NCBI GenBank assembly: GCA_002482725.1
Contig: DLGO01000001.1
Location: 1 to 64,000 of the forward strand
Direction of reading: 5' to 3'
DNA from: Bacteroidetes bacterium UBA7692
GTDB lineage: Bacteria > Bacteroidota > Bacteroidia > Chitinophagales > LD1
Length of the DNA: 64,000 bases
The position numbers and the translations under genes were made by a program. Under the pieces are notes generated by a model, which saw nothing but the letters and a program-made list of their open reading frames with translations, was not told where the DNA came from and searched no databases. This document shows, piece by piece, positions 37,112-45,535 of this stretch; the stretch's first letter is position 1; each line of letters begins with the position of its first letter.

Positions 37112-38827
37112 TTACGAAGCATATTTTTTTCTCCTGTAGTAGGTGAATCCTGCGCTCAGCAGGCTTATGATAGCTATAGGCACCACTATATTCATCACCT
37201 GCCAGAACACCTTGTCTTCGTTTACCTTTGTAGCATCCAGCAGCCTCAGCTTTACTTCTTTGTTCCTTGTTTCCAGCAGCCCGTCTTCATCGCTCAGGTA
37301 CTCTATACAGTTTAGTATAAAGTCTTTGTTCGATAGTGTCTGCTGCGTATATGGCTGGTAGCCTAGCGGATAAGCCGTGCCATCCGTTCTTATATCATTC
37401 CTCATCACATCTCCATCGGCTATTACAATCATTTTTGATGGCTTGCTCTTTTCCATAAATTTCAGCTCTTTCACAGAGTCGCCTATGGCCAGGAACGAAG
37501 GCGATACGCGGTTGGTAAACACCGATTGGAATTCGCCCTCCAGCAATGCAGCAACCGGCAATGCCTGCTGGTTAAAGTATTTGGGGTCTGGTTTATCTGC
37601 CAGTATATTAAAGTTCAACCGTGCCGGTGTAAGCAGTGCCTTTGAGTTGTTGGTTGTATGCAGCAATATGGTTTTGCGTACGCCGGGATTCCTCACGGTG
37701 TCTATAGTGCTGGCAAACTTTGCAGCTACAGGGTCTAGGTTGCGGTTTATAGCATGGTTGTTATCGCTTATCAGATACGGGAAGTAGTACCAAGGAAACA
37801 TCTGTGTCTGTGGGGCATTGCCCATGCGGCCTATCACCAGTGGTATGCTGCCGCACAGGTTTATGTCCATCACCAGGTCGGTATTGATACGTACACCGTA
37901 CTTAAACAACTGGTCGTCCAGATTCAGTTGATTGTCCAGCACAAACTGCCCGGTCAGGTTTTGCTTCAGGCTATCCATATCAGCTGTAGTAGCATCTATC
38001 AGCCACAGCAGTTTACCACCGCGCATCAGGTATTGGTCTATCTTATATTTGGTGCGCTCGTCAAATGCTTTTCTTGGCTTGGCTATTATCGCCAGGTCAA
38101 ATTTTGACGGTATGCTGTAAGCACTATCTATTTCCAGTGCCTGTACCTCATACTTGTAGCTGATCAGTGTGTTGTGTATGTCAGCCAGCTCCAGCCTGTT
38201 CAGCTCACCATGCCCTTGCAGGAATACGATACGCGGTGCGCGGTATTGCGTTAGTTTTTTTATGGCATTGGCAAACTTGTACTCCAGTTGTATCACCGAG
38301 TTATTCAGCACCTCTTCAGGCGAAAAACCTATCTGGTTTTCCAATAGTTGTACAGGTAGGGTAGTGCCGCCGTATGTCACCAATGCTCCCGGAAAAATGA
38401 TGCGCTGTGTGCTTTCATTTTTATCCTTCGTCATCAGGTTAGTCGGGCTAAGTCCCTTTTTGCTCAGGTCTTCGTATATCTCTTTCTTTTCTTTTTCTGT
38501 CTTGCCTTCCAGCGGGTCGCTAAACTCAAATTGGATGTTCTTGCCACCATAAGCGCGCAGGTTGTTCATCAGGTCGCGTGTGCTTCCTTCCAGTCTTTTA
38601 AATCCCGATGGCAGGTCGCCCGCCAGGTATATTTTTATAGTTACCTCATCTTCCAGTTTCTCTATCAGCTTCACTGTTGGTGGTGCCAGCGAGTAGCGTT
38701 TCTCTCCCGTCAGGTCAAAACGCATATAGAAAAATGCTGCCAGTACATTGGCAATTATGATTACCGCTACCGTAAGTATCAGTGCGCTGATAGCGTCCTG
38801 TTTGCTGCTGTTTTTCTTCTTTACCAT
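37112..38827 (-). CDS. gldG: Gliding motility ABC transporter auxiliary subunit GldG
   Basis: The 571-residue protein has an N-terminal transmembrane helix (about 14-34), a large periplasmic domain of the ABC-auxiliary type, and a C-terminal helix near 545-563 followed by YYRRKKYAS. Phrases such as VKIYLAGDLPSGFKRLE-type and DGLLETRNKEVKLRLLD are typical of GldG. It partners with GldF, whose gene overlaps it by seven bases. With GldA they form an ABC transporter needed for gliding in Flavobacterium johnsoniae. Confidence 0.93.
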   Translation of the reverse strand: MVKKKNSSKQDAISALILTVAVIIIANVLAAFFYMRFDLTGEKRYSLAPPTVKLIEKLEDEVTIKIYLAGDLPSGFKRLEGSTRDLMNNLRAYGGKNIQFEFSDPLEGKTEKEKKEIYEDLSKKGLSPTNLMTKDKNESTQRIIFPGALVTYGGTTLPVQLLENQIGFSPEEVLNNSVIQLEYKFANAIKKLTQYRAPRIVFLQGHGELNRLELADIHNTLISYKYEVQALEIDSAYSIPSKFDLAIIAKPRKAFDERTKYKIDQYLMRGGKLLWLIDATTADMDSLKQNLTGQFVLDNQLNLDDQLFKYGVRINTDLVMDINLCGSIPLVIGRMGNAPQTQMFPWYYFPYLISDNNHAINRNLDPVAAKFASTIDTVRNPGVRKTILLHTTNNSKALLTPARLNFNILADKPDPKYFNQQALPVAALLEGEFQSVFTNRVSPSFLAIGDSVKELKFMEKSKPSKMIVIADGDVMRNDIRTDGTAYPLGYQPYTQQTLSNKDFILNCIEYLSDEDGLLETRNKEVKLRLLDATKVNEDKVFWQVMNIVVPIAIISLLSAGFTYYRRKKYAS

Positions 38828-39552
38828 TTGCGGCTCTCCAGTACGGTTTTGGTTGAAAAAATAAACAGCCCTATGCAGCCTGCAAAGTATACCAGGTCAC
38901 GCGTGTCCAATACGCCCTTACTCATAGAGGCATAGTGCGCATTGATACCGAATTGCTCTACCAGGTAATCATTCTTGCCAAAAAATATACCCAGCTTGGC
39001 CAGGTAATCAAATGCCTGGTAAATAAAGAAGCAAAGGAATACACCTAATATAAAGGCGACAATTTGGTTGGCTGTTACCGCCGAGCAAAATATGCCGATA
39101 GATACAAATACTGCCCCCAGCAAAAATAAGCCGATGTAAGAGCCGATGATGCCACCGGTATCTACATTGCCTACAGGTGTTGCCAACCGGTATATGGTGA
39201 TGTAATAAATAACCGTAGGCACCAGGGCAAGAAAAACCAAAGCAAGGGAAGCCAGGTATTTACCACCGATTATCTGTATATCGGTTATAGGCCTTGTAGC
39301 CAGTAGTTCGTAGGTGCCGGTATTTATTTCTTCTGCAAAGCTGCGCATAGTGATGGCAGGTATCAGGAACATAAATATATAGGGCCCCATATCAAAAAGG
39401 GCATCCAGAGATGCATACCCGAAGTCCAGGATATTCGTATCCGGAAATATCCAGATGAACAGCCCCAGCACTAGCAGGAAAACCACCAGTGCTATATAGC
39501 CTATCAGCGAGCTGAAAAACTGTTTAAATTCTTTAAGGAAGATTGCTACCAT
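38821..39552 (-). CDS. gldF: Gliding motility ABC transporter permease GldF
   Basis: The 243-residue membrane protein has six helices and belongs to the ABC-2 permease group. The MRSFAEEINTGTYELLATRPIT block (about 64-85) and the N-terminal FLKEFKQFFSSLIGYIALVVF are typical of GldF. It is read just before gldG on the minus strand, with a seven-base overlap. The TATTTTCG box at 39562-39569 lies nine bases from the ATG. Its ATPase GldA is encoded at 44137. Confidence 0.93.
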   Translation of the reverse strand: MVAIFLKEFKQFFSSLIGYIALVVFLLVLGLFIWIFPDTNILDFGYASLDALFDMGPYIFMFLIPAITMRSFAEEINTGTYELLATRPITDIQIIGGKYLASLALVFLALVPTVIYYITIYRLATPVGNVDTGGIIGSYIGLFLLGAVFVSIGIFCSAVTANQIVAFILGVFLCFFIYQAFDYLAKLGIFFGKNDYLVEQFGINAHYASMSKGVLDTRDLVYFAGCIGLFIFSTKTVLESRKW

Positions 39553-39624
39553 AAGCAGGTGCGAAAATAAGCGCGCGATTCGATTTTTTTAGATATTAAG
39601 TGGTCATTCAGGCTAATTCCTCTG

Positions 39625-40563
39625 TTAAGGTATTACAACCCGCAGTGCTTTATGTACTACATTTAGTTCAAATGGGCCTTCGCCTGCCAGGTCTCCATCC
39701 GTTTGCATCTTTACGGTATCGGTACTTTCTACCACTTCTATCTTTAGCGAGCTCGTGGTAAATGTCCATACATCCTTATGTTTTGGCAGGCTGCCATCGT
39801 ATAGCATGATTATACGCCGCAGCACCTCCAGCTTCGATATATCCTTGGCTATGGTTACATGAAAGAGTCCATCATCGGGCACCGCACCGGGCGTCAATTG
39901 TATGCCGCCTCCGCAGTACCTGCCTATCCCGGCTATAGTCATGTATGCTTTTACTATGGCCGACTCCCCATTGGCTGTTATTTTCAGTTGCGGCTTTTGA
40001 AACGATACCAGCCAGCGCAGCATGCCCAGCAGGTATGCCACAGGGCCGAATTTCTTTAACCTGGCAGTTCTTTCTACCACATATGAGTCAAACCCGCAGC
40101 CTGCAAAATTGATGAAGTATCGCTTTACAGCCTGTCCCTTGTCAAAGCAGTGCACCACCCCTGCATCCTGTAGCATAGTTGTGCCGTTTTTAATGGCGGC
40201 TACTGCGCCTTCTATATTATGTGGTATGCCAAAGGTCCTTATCCAGTCGTTGCCTGTGCCTAGTGATATAATGGCTAGCGTTACATCTGTAGATGGGACT
40301 ATTGTCTGCGTCAGTATTCCATTGGCTACATCGTGCATGTTGCCATCGCCTCCCACGCATATTATTTTCCGGTAGCCTTTTTGTATTGCTTGCAGGGCCA
40401 GGTTTTGCCCGCCTCCCGCTTGGGTTGTCAGTTCAAAGTCATAAGGTATCCTGGCATTGTTCAGCGCTGCTTGTACCTTGCTCCATTTGCGGTGCACGGT
40501 GCCATTGCCCGATACGGGATTAGCTATTATAAACCAGTTTTGTTGGGCTGTTTGCTCGTTCAC
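39625..40563 (-). CDS. Diacylglycerol kinase-type lipid kinase (YegS/LCB5 family)
   Basis: The 312-residue soluble lipid kinase has the DAG kinase catalytic motif VGGDGNMHDVANG (about 72-84) and the SLGTGNDWIRTFG block (about 98-110). The double-domain layout matches YegS-like lipid kinases that phosphorylate diacylglycerol or related lipids at the membrane face. The gene overlaps the upstream MFS gene by four bases (ATGA). Its lipid substrate is unknown. Confidence 0.9.
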   Translation of the reverse strand: MNEQTAQQNWFIIANPVSGNGTVHRKWSKVQAALNNARIPYDFELTTQAGGGQNLALQAIQKGYRKIICVGGDGNMHDVANGILTQTIVPSTDVTLAIISLGTGNDWIRTFGIPHNIEGAVAAIKNGTTMLQDAGVVHCFDKGQAVKRYFINFAGCGFDSYVVERTARLKKFGPVAYLLGMLRWLVSFQKPQLKITANGESAIVKAYMTIAGIGRYCGGGIQLTPGAVPDDGLFHVTIAKDISKLEVLRRIIMLYDGSLPKHKDVWTFTTSSLKIEVVESTDTVKMQTDGDLAGEGPFELNVVHKALRVVIP

Positions 40564-41837
40564 GCAGATGCAGGTTGTTTCAGCAATTTAGAATAATCTT
40601 TCAGTAACCAAAACGAACCCACAAAACAAATGCCTGCCAATATCACCACCGGAATAAAGATCATGTCGGCAGTATGGAAAAACGGAGCGGTAAACAGACC
40701 TATAAGGATCAGCCTGAAGGCAACGTTTGTTACAAAGAAAATACTGCTTACCCTGCCCAGCACATGATTGGGTATGTGGTGAAAAAGGTAGGTGATGCGC
40801 AATATCCGTACCCCCGAATTGCAGATGCCTATTACAAAGTTCACCAGCAGGAATAGCATGGTCGACTTGCCCGTAAGCATGGTCAGGTACATGCATCCCG
40901 ATACAGCGCACAATATGATAAGCCCTTTCAGGTTATTGTTTTCCTTTATTACCATAGATGTAAGGAATCCTGCCAGCAACGCACCTGCCGAAAAGAACAT
41001 TTCGCTCAGCGCATATACATTGCCCGAAGCATTCAGGAACTTGTCTACAAATATCGGCCCTACATAAGTTCCGAATAGTATCACCGTCAGGAACACCAGC
41101 AGCGTCAGGTTGCCGAAGCGGAATACTACCTTGTCATTCCTCAGGAAGTTGATACCCGTAGTCAGTCTTTCCCGCAGCTTCGAGGTGTCCACTTTTTTCT
41201 CACTTACAGGCATGGCTTTTATAAAGTAGATCATGATAAATGCGGCTACATAGGTCGCAGCATCTATCGAAAATATCTCATAGATGGTCAATGGCGCTAT
41301 GCGTACATCTTTCAGAAAACCCATGCCCCATCCGGCAAATTGTGCGCCCTCAAATCCATTTAGCAGTATCGCGCCTATGCCTCCTGCCAGCGTAAAGGAT
41401 ATCTGCCCTTGTATCTCCAGCAGCGATGTTATCCTGCTGTATTCTTCTTTGGGGGTTATCTCCTGTGCGTAGGCATACAGGTTGGGGAAGTGGATGTTGT
41501 ATATCAGGGCTGTCATGCCAAATGCGCTGGCCACCAGGTACCATGGTAGTTCCTTGTATATAAATCCATAAGTGGATAATCCCGCCAATACCGTAAAGCC
41601 TACCACATTCAGTATCAGGAATATCTTTTTGCGGTCGTGCCTGTCTATCAGCGTGCCTGCATATACACCCCAGAATAGGGATATGAATGTGACAGCAAAG
41701 TAGATAATGCCGAACAAATCCTCCCGGTGTATAATGCCGGCAAAATACCACGGCACAGCCAGCATCGTTATACCCTGCGATACACCCGATATGGCGTTTG
41801 CTATAAGCAGTAAGTAAATAGGTTTGCCGTTTTTCAT
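40560..41837 (-). CDS. MFS transporter
   Basis: The 425-residue protein has twelve hydrophobic helices and the MFS loop motif with AGTLIDRHDRKKIF (about 60-73). A long central loop (about 205-230) separates the two halves. Such proteins are usually drug or solute exporters of the MFS_3 (enterobactin/drug exporter-like) kind. Substrate unknown. It overlaps the lipid kinase gene by four bases, so the pair is translationally coupled. Confidence 0.87.
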   Translation of the reverse strand: MKNGKPIYLLLIANAISGVSQGITMLAVPWYFAGIIHREDLFGIIYFAVTFISLFWGVYAGTLIDRHDRKKIFLILNVVGFTVLAGLSTYGFIYKELPWYLVASAFGMTALIYNIHFPNLYAYAQEITPKEEYSRITSLLEIQGQISFTLAGGIGAILLNGFEGAQFAGWGMGFLKDVRIAPLTIYEIFSIDAATYVAAFIMIYFIKAMPVSEKKVDTSKLRERLTTGINFLRNDKVVFRFGNLTLLVFLTVILFGTYVGPIFVDKFLNASGNVYALSEMFFSAGALLAGFLTSMVIKENNNLKGLIILCAVSGCMYLTMLTGKSTMLFLLVNFVIGICNSGVRILRITYLFHHIPNHVLGRVSSIFFVTNVAFRLILIGLFTAPFFHTADMIFIPVVILAGICFVGSFWLLKDYSKLLKQPASA

Positions 41838-41947
41838 GTTATAGGCGAATGTGCTGATTTTTAATGAAAACCCAATCGGGTGGTTTTAGTTCATAAAGTT
41901 GGCTGCCGCTGTGGCGGCAATTGGTTAACATTGTACTGCCGGTTTAT

Positions 41948-42400
41948 ATGCAGCAACTCGATCCCTTAATAGTCAACAAGATTATCAGCTACTGCGAGTA
42001 CCAGGAGCGCTGCGAATCTGATGTCAAAAAGAAGCTGCGCACCTTGGAGGTAAAGGATGCCGTGCCTTACCTGCAGCGGCTGCGCGATGCCCGTTTTGTC
42101 GACGATGCCCGCTTTACGCGTATCTTCATCGATAGCCGCTATAAGCGCTGGGGCAAGAACAAGCTACTGCTGGAGCTCCGCAAGCGCAATATTTCCAAGG
42201 ATATTTACCAACCTATGCTCGATGAGCTCCAGGACGGTGACGACTATATGCAGGCCATTGAAAATGCAGCTACCAAAAAATGGAAATCCATAAAGGGCAA
42301 AAGCCTCATGGAGCGCAAAAGCAAGCTTATCCGCTTTCTGCTGGGCAAAGGTTTCGAAATGGATAAGATCCGGTCTGTGGTCGGCAAGCTGCAGGAATAA
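41948..42400 (+). CDS. recX: Regulatory protein RecX
   Basis: The 150-residue helical protein matches RecX, a regulator that limits RecA filament extension. The conserved RFVDDARFTRIFIDSRYKRWG block (about 49-69) and the three-helix repeats are visible. I chose the ATG at 41948 over a TTG nine codons upstream, because the conserved N terminus starts there (QQLDPLIVNKIISYC). Neither recA nor another repair gene adjoins. Confidence 0.92.
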   Translation: MQQLDPLIVNKIISYCEYQERCESDVKKKLRTLEVKDAVPYLQRLRDARFVDDARFTRIFIDSRYKRWGKNKLLLELRKRNISKDIYQPMLDELQDGDDYMQAIENAATKKWKSIKGKSLMERKSKLIRFLLGKGFEMDKIRSVVGKLQE

Positions 42401-42404
42401 CCCC

Positions 42405-43589
42405 TTACTTAATAACCCCAAGCTCCTTACCCACCTTTACAAATGCCTTAACAGCATGCTCCAGATGCTCGCGTTCGTGTGCTGCACTTACCTGTACGCG
42501 TATACGCGCCTGACCTTTGGCTACTACGGGGTAAAAGAACCCGATTACATACACCCCTTCATCCAAAAGTTTGGCTGCGAAGTTCTGCGCCAGCACAGCA
42601 TCGTACAGCATTACAGGTACTATAGGGTGGGTGCCCGGTTTTATCTCAAATCCCGCATCGGTCATTGCCTTGCGGAAGAATATGGTGTTTGCTTCCAGTT
42701 TGTCGCGCAGGGCAGTTGATGCGCTCAGCATCTTCAGCACTTCCAGCGATGCGCCAACTATGGCAGGCATCAGGGTATTGCTGAACAGGTATGGCCTGGA
42801 CCTTTGGCGCAGCAGGTCTATTATTTCCTTTTTACCGGAGGTGAATCCACCACTCGCACCACCCAGTGCTTTGCCCAGGGTGCCGGTTATAATATCTACT
42901 TTGCCCAGCACACCACAGTGCTCATGCACACCGCGTCCTGTTTTGCCCATGAAGCCCGTGCTGTGGCATTCGTCGCTCATGATCAGGGCATTGTATTTTT
43001 CTGCCAGTGCTACTATTTTATCCATTTGCGCTATGGTGCCATCCATGCTAAACACACCATCTGTTACTATGATGCGCGAACGGTTCTTTTGCGTCTCCTG
43101 TAGTTTTGTTTCCAGGTCAGCCATGTGGTTGTGCTTGTAGCGCAGGCGCTCTGCCTTGCACAGGCGCACGCCGTCTATTATAGAGGCATGGTTCAGTTCA
43201 TCCGATATGATAGCATCTTCTTCACCAAACAGTGGCTCAAACACTCCCCCATTTGCATCAAATGCCGCGGCATATAGTATTGTATCTTCTGTACCCAAAA
43301 ATTCCGAAAGCTTTGCCTCCAGCTCCTTGTGTATATTCTGCGTGCCGCATATAAAGCGCACACTGCTCAGGCCAAATCCATGGGAGTCCAGAGCATTTTT
43401 TGCCGCAGCTATTACCCTTTCGTTGTCAGACAGGCCCAGGTAGTTGTTTGCACAAAAGTTGATTACCTCTTTGCCATTGGCAACTATGTTGGCTGCCTGC
43501 GGGCTGGAGATAATCCTTTCCTTTTTAAACAATCCGTTGCGCTCTATTTCTGCCAGTTCTGCGGCTAGTCTTTCTTGTATAGCGTACAT
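42405..43589 (-). CDS. kbl: Glycine C-acetyltransferase (2-amino-3-ketobutyrate CoA ligase)
   Basis: The 394-residue PLP enzyme splits 2-amino-3-oxobutyrate into glycine and acetyl-CoA in threonine breakdown. The PLP lysine is in GTLGKALGGASGG (about 240-252), and the FCANNYLGLS and DGVFSMDGTIA blocks are typical. Length and conserved YPVVAKGQARIRVQ support Kbl over BioF. No threonine dehydrogenase gene is adjacent. Converges on recX. Confidence 0.93.
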   Translation of the reverse strand: MYAIQERLAAELAEIERNGLFKKERIISSPQAANIVANGKEVINFCANNYLGLSDNERVIAAAKNALDSHGFGLSSVRFICGTQNIHKELEAKLSEFLGTEDTILYAAAFDANGGVFEPLFGEEDAIISDELNHASIIDGVRLCKAERLRYKHNHMADLETKLQETQKNRSRIIVTDGVFSMDGTIAQMDKIVALAEKYNALIMSDECHSTGFMGKTGRGVHEHCGVLGKVDIITGTLGKALGGASGGFTSGKKEIIDLLRQRSRPYLFSNTLMPAIVGASLEVLKMLSASTALRDKLEANTIFFRKAMTDAGFEIKPGTHPIVPVMLYDAVLAQNFAAKLLDEGVYVIGFFYPVVAKGQARIRVQVSAAHEREHLEHAVKAFVKVGKELGVIK

Positions 43590-43632
43590 AAATATTCTGT
43601 AGGTAGTGTTCTGTAAATAGTAATGGTAAGCC

Positions 43633-44085
43633 TTATTCCCCTAATGAGGATTTAATGATTTCTGCTACCACTTTATTGTCGGCTTTGCCGGCCAGTAGTT
43701 TACTTGCAGCGCCCATTACCTTGCCCATTTCTTTTTGCGACTTAGCGCCTGTATCTGCTATTACCTTAGCTACTATGGTGCGTATTTCGTCTTCGCTCAT
43801 CATAGCAGGCAGGTACCTTTCTATCACGGCTACTTCTTCCTGCTCTTTTACTATCAGGTCGTTGCGGTTTGCTTTCTCAAACTCTGTTATCGAGTCCTTG
43901 CGCTGTTTCAGCATTTTTTGCAATATCTGAACACCGCGCTCTTCGGTTACTTCACCCGTGCCGCCTTTTTCTGTTTTAGCCAGCATTATTGCGCTTTTTA
44001 TTGCGCGTATTGCCCTCAAGCCTGCTTCGTCTTTGGCCATCATTGCTGCTTTCAGGTCTGCGTTTATCTTTTCTTCCAATGCCAT
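43633..44085 (-). CDS. yqeY: GatB/YqeY domain protein
   Basis: The 150-residue protein is a stand-alone YqeY, related to the tail domain of GatB, which binds tRNA in the amidotransferase. Typical phrases are AIRAIKSAI, KQRKDSITEFEKANR and the C-terminal GKVMGAASKLLAGKADNK. A tRNA-related role is inferred from the family. It lies between kbl and gldA on the minus strand. Confidence 0.92.
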   Translation of the reverse strand: MALEEKINADLKAAMMAKDEAGLRAIRAIKSAIMLAKTEKGGTGEVTEERGVQILQKMLKQRKDSITEFEKANRNDLIVKEQEEVAVIERYLPAMMSEDEIRTIVAKVIADTGAKSQKEMGKVMGAASKLLAGKADNKVVAEIIKSSLGE

Positions 44086-44136
44086 GGTACTATCGTTTTT
44101 TATGTTGTATTAAGTAAATTATTGTTTGTACTTATC

Positions 44137-45045
44137 TTATGAAGTCAGCTGCTTGAATACCTCTTCCAGCGAGTAACTCTCTTTGTGCAATTCCAGCAGG
44201 GTCAGTTGCCTTTGCTTCGCAAACTCAAATATCTCTTCGCGAATATCTTTTTGCCCTGCTGCGGTAAACTGCCAGTTGCCACCATCCAGCTGCACTATGT
44301 GGTTTACACCTTTTATCTCGCTCAGTATGGCTTTCGTCACCGGTTGTTTAAAGGCTGCCGTCACCAGCATCTCATTGTTTATGCGGCTCTGTAGCTGCTC
44401 GGTAGTATCATCGGCCACTATCTTGCCCTTATTGATGATAATAACCCTGTCGGCCACGGCCTGCACCTCCTGCATGATGTGCGATGAGAATACCACCGTT
44501 TTATCCCTGCCCAGCTTTTTTATCAGTGCGCGTATCTCTACCAGTTGGTTCGGGTCCAGTCCGCTTGTCGGTTCGTCCAATATCAGCACTTCCGGGTTGT
44601 GCAGCATCGCTTGCGCCAGCCCTACCCTTTGCTTGTATCCTTTCGATAGTTGGCCTACCTTCTTTCTGCGCTCGGCAGTCAGCCCTGTGGCTTCCAGCAT
44701 CTCGTCTATGCGCGACTTTGTTTTGGTACCTAGCTTGTGTATGCCTGCCATAAACTCCAGGTACTCCACCACATACATATCGTAGTATAGCGGGTTGCTT
44801 TCCGGCAGGTAGCCTATGTGCTTTTGCGCCTCTATTACATCGGTGGTTATATCCTTGCCGCATACCAACGCCGAGCCTGCTGTCTGTGGCAGGTAGCCCG
44901 TCAGTATTTTCATGGTGGTGCTTTTTCCTGCGCCATTTGGCCCCAGGAATCCAAGCACTTCGCCTTTCTTTACTTCAAACGATATATCGTTTACCGCCTT
45001 TTGCGGTCCGTATTCTTTAGTAAGGTTTTTAACCAGTATTGACAT
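44137..45045 (-). CDS. gldA: Gliding motility ABC transporter ATP-binding protein GldA
   Basis: The 302-residue ATPase has Walker A GPNGAGKS (35-42), signature LSKGYKQRVGLAQAM and Walker B VLILDEPTSGLD, then a switch FSSHIMQEV. The C-terminal domain (about 220-302) is characteristic of GldA-type exporters. It should energise GldFG, whose genes lie five kilobases away on the same strand. It is preceded by a small secreted-protein gene 10 bases upstream. Confidence 0.93.
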   Translation of the reverse strand: MSILVKNLTKEYGPQKAVNDISFEVKKGEVLGFLGPNGAGKSTTMKILTGYLPQTAGSALVCGKDITTDVIEAQKHIGYLPESNPLYYDMYVVEYLEFMAGIHKLGTKTKSRIDEMLEATGLTAERRKKVGQLSKGYKQRVGLAQAMLHNPEVLILDEPTSGLDPNQLVEIRALIKKLGRDKTVVFSSHIMQEVQAVADRVIIINKGKIVADDTTEQLQSRINNEMLVTAAFKQPVTKAILSEIKGVNHIVQLDGGNWQFTAAGQKDIREEIFEFAKQRQLTLLELHKESYSLEEVFKQLTS

Positions 45046-45055
45046 GTTGCGCTGC

Positions 45056-45403
45056 TTAAAACTTATATTTCTTCACTTTCAATCCATATTTTTTGGCCTC
45101 TGCGCAGCTCACTTTTATGCTGTGCAGCTTTAGCGGTGTGCCCGCCATCCGAAAGTTAGGTGGTATTTTTCCTACCTCGCCTGTAAAGGTAACTTTCAAA
45201 CCATCTTTTTTTAAAGAATCGGGTAGCTGCCTGCTTATATACCTCTCGTTTGGGTCGGCGTCCGTTATTATCACCACCAAGTCCTCGCTCAGCACTTTTA
45301 TGCTGCCTTTTACATTCTTTATGGTCTTGTACCATTCAAAATCCTGCGCCTGCACAGCACAGCTTGCCAGCACCAATCCGCATATCAACATTACGTACTT
45401 CAT
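45056..45403 (-). CDS. Small exported protein, conserved in Bacteroidota
   Basis: The 115-residue protein has a signal peptide (MKYVMLICGLVLASCAVQAQ) and a small beta-sheet domain ending in lysine-rich LKVKKYKF. A cysteine within the signal sits at LASC, so lipid attachment is conceivable but a signal peptidase I cut after AQA is more likely. The phrase PLKLHSIKVSCAEAKKYG is family-like, but I cannot name it. It is the first gene upstream of gldA, 10 bases away. Confidence 0.6.
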   Translation of the reverse strand: MKYVMLICGLVLASCAVQAQDFEWYKTIKNVKGSIKVLSEDLVVIITDADPNERYISRQLPDSLKKDGLKVTFTGEVGKIPPNFRMAGTPLKLHSIKVSCAEAKKYGLKVKKYKF

Positions 45404-45523
45404 ATATCCCTTTCTTTTTTTAACACCCCAAATATGTTGCCAAAAATCGGAATCAAACTGTTGATAATCCCTAAACAGCTAAATTTTTATCAATTCCGGG
45501 CTGTTACATGTTTCGTCTGAATG

Positions 45524-45531
45524 TATATTCG
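45524..45531 (+). promoter_or_regulatory. Probable -7 promoter box before glyS
   Basis: TATATTCG fits TAnnTTYG and ends only four bases before the ATG at 45536. With transcription starting a few bases on, glyS mRNA would have almost no leader. It also favours the ATG at 45536 over an in-frame ATG at 45521, which would precede the box. Confidence 0.45.
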
Positions 45532-45535
45532 CGCC

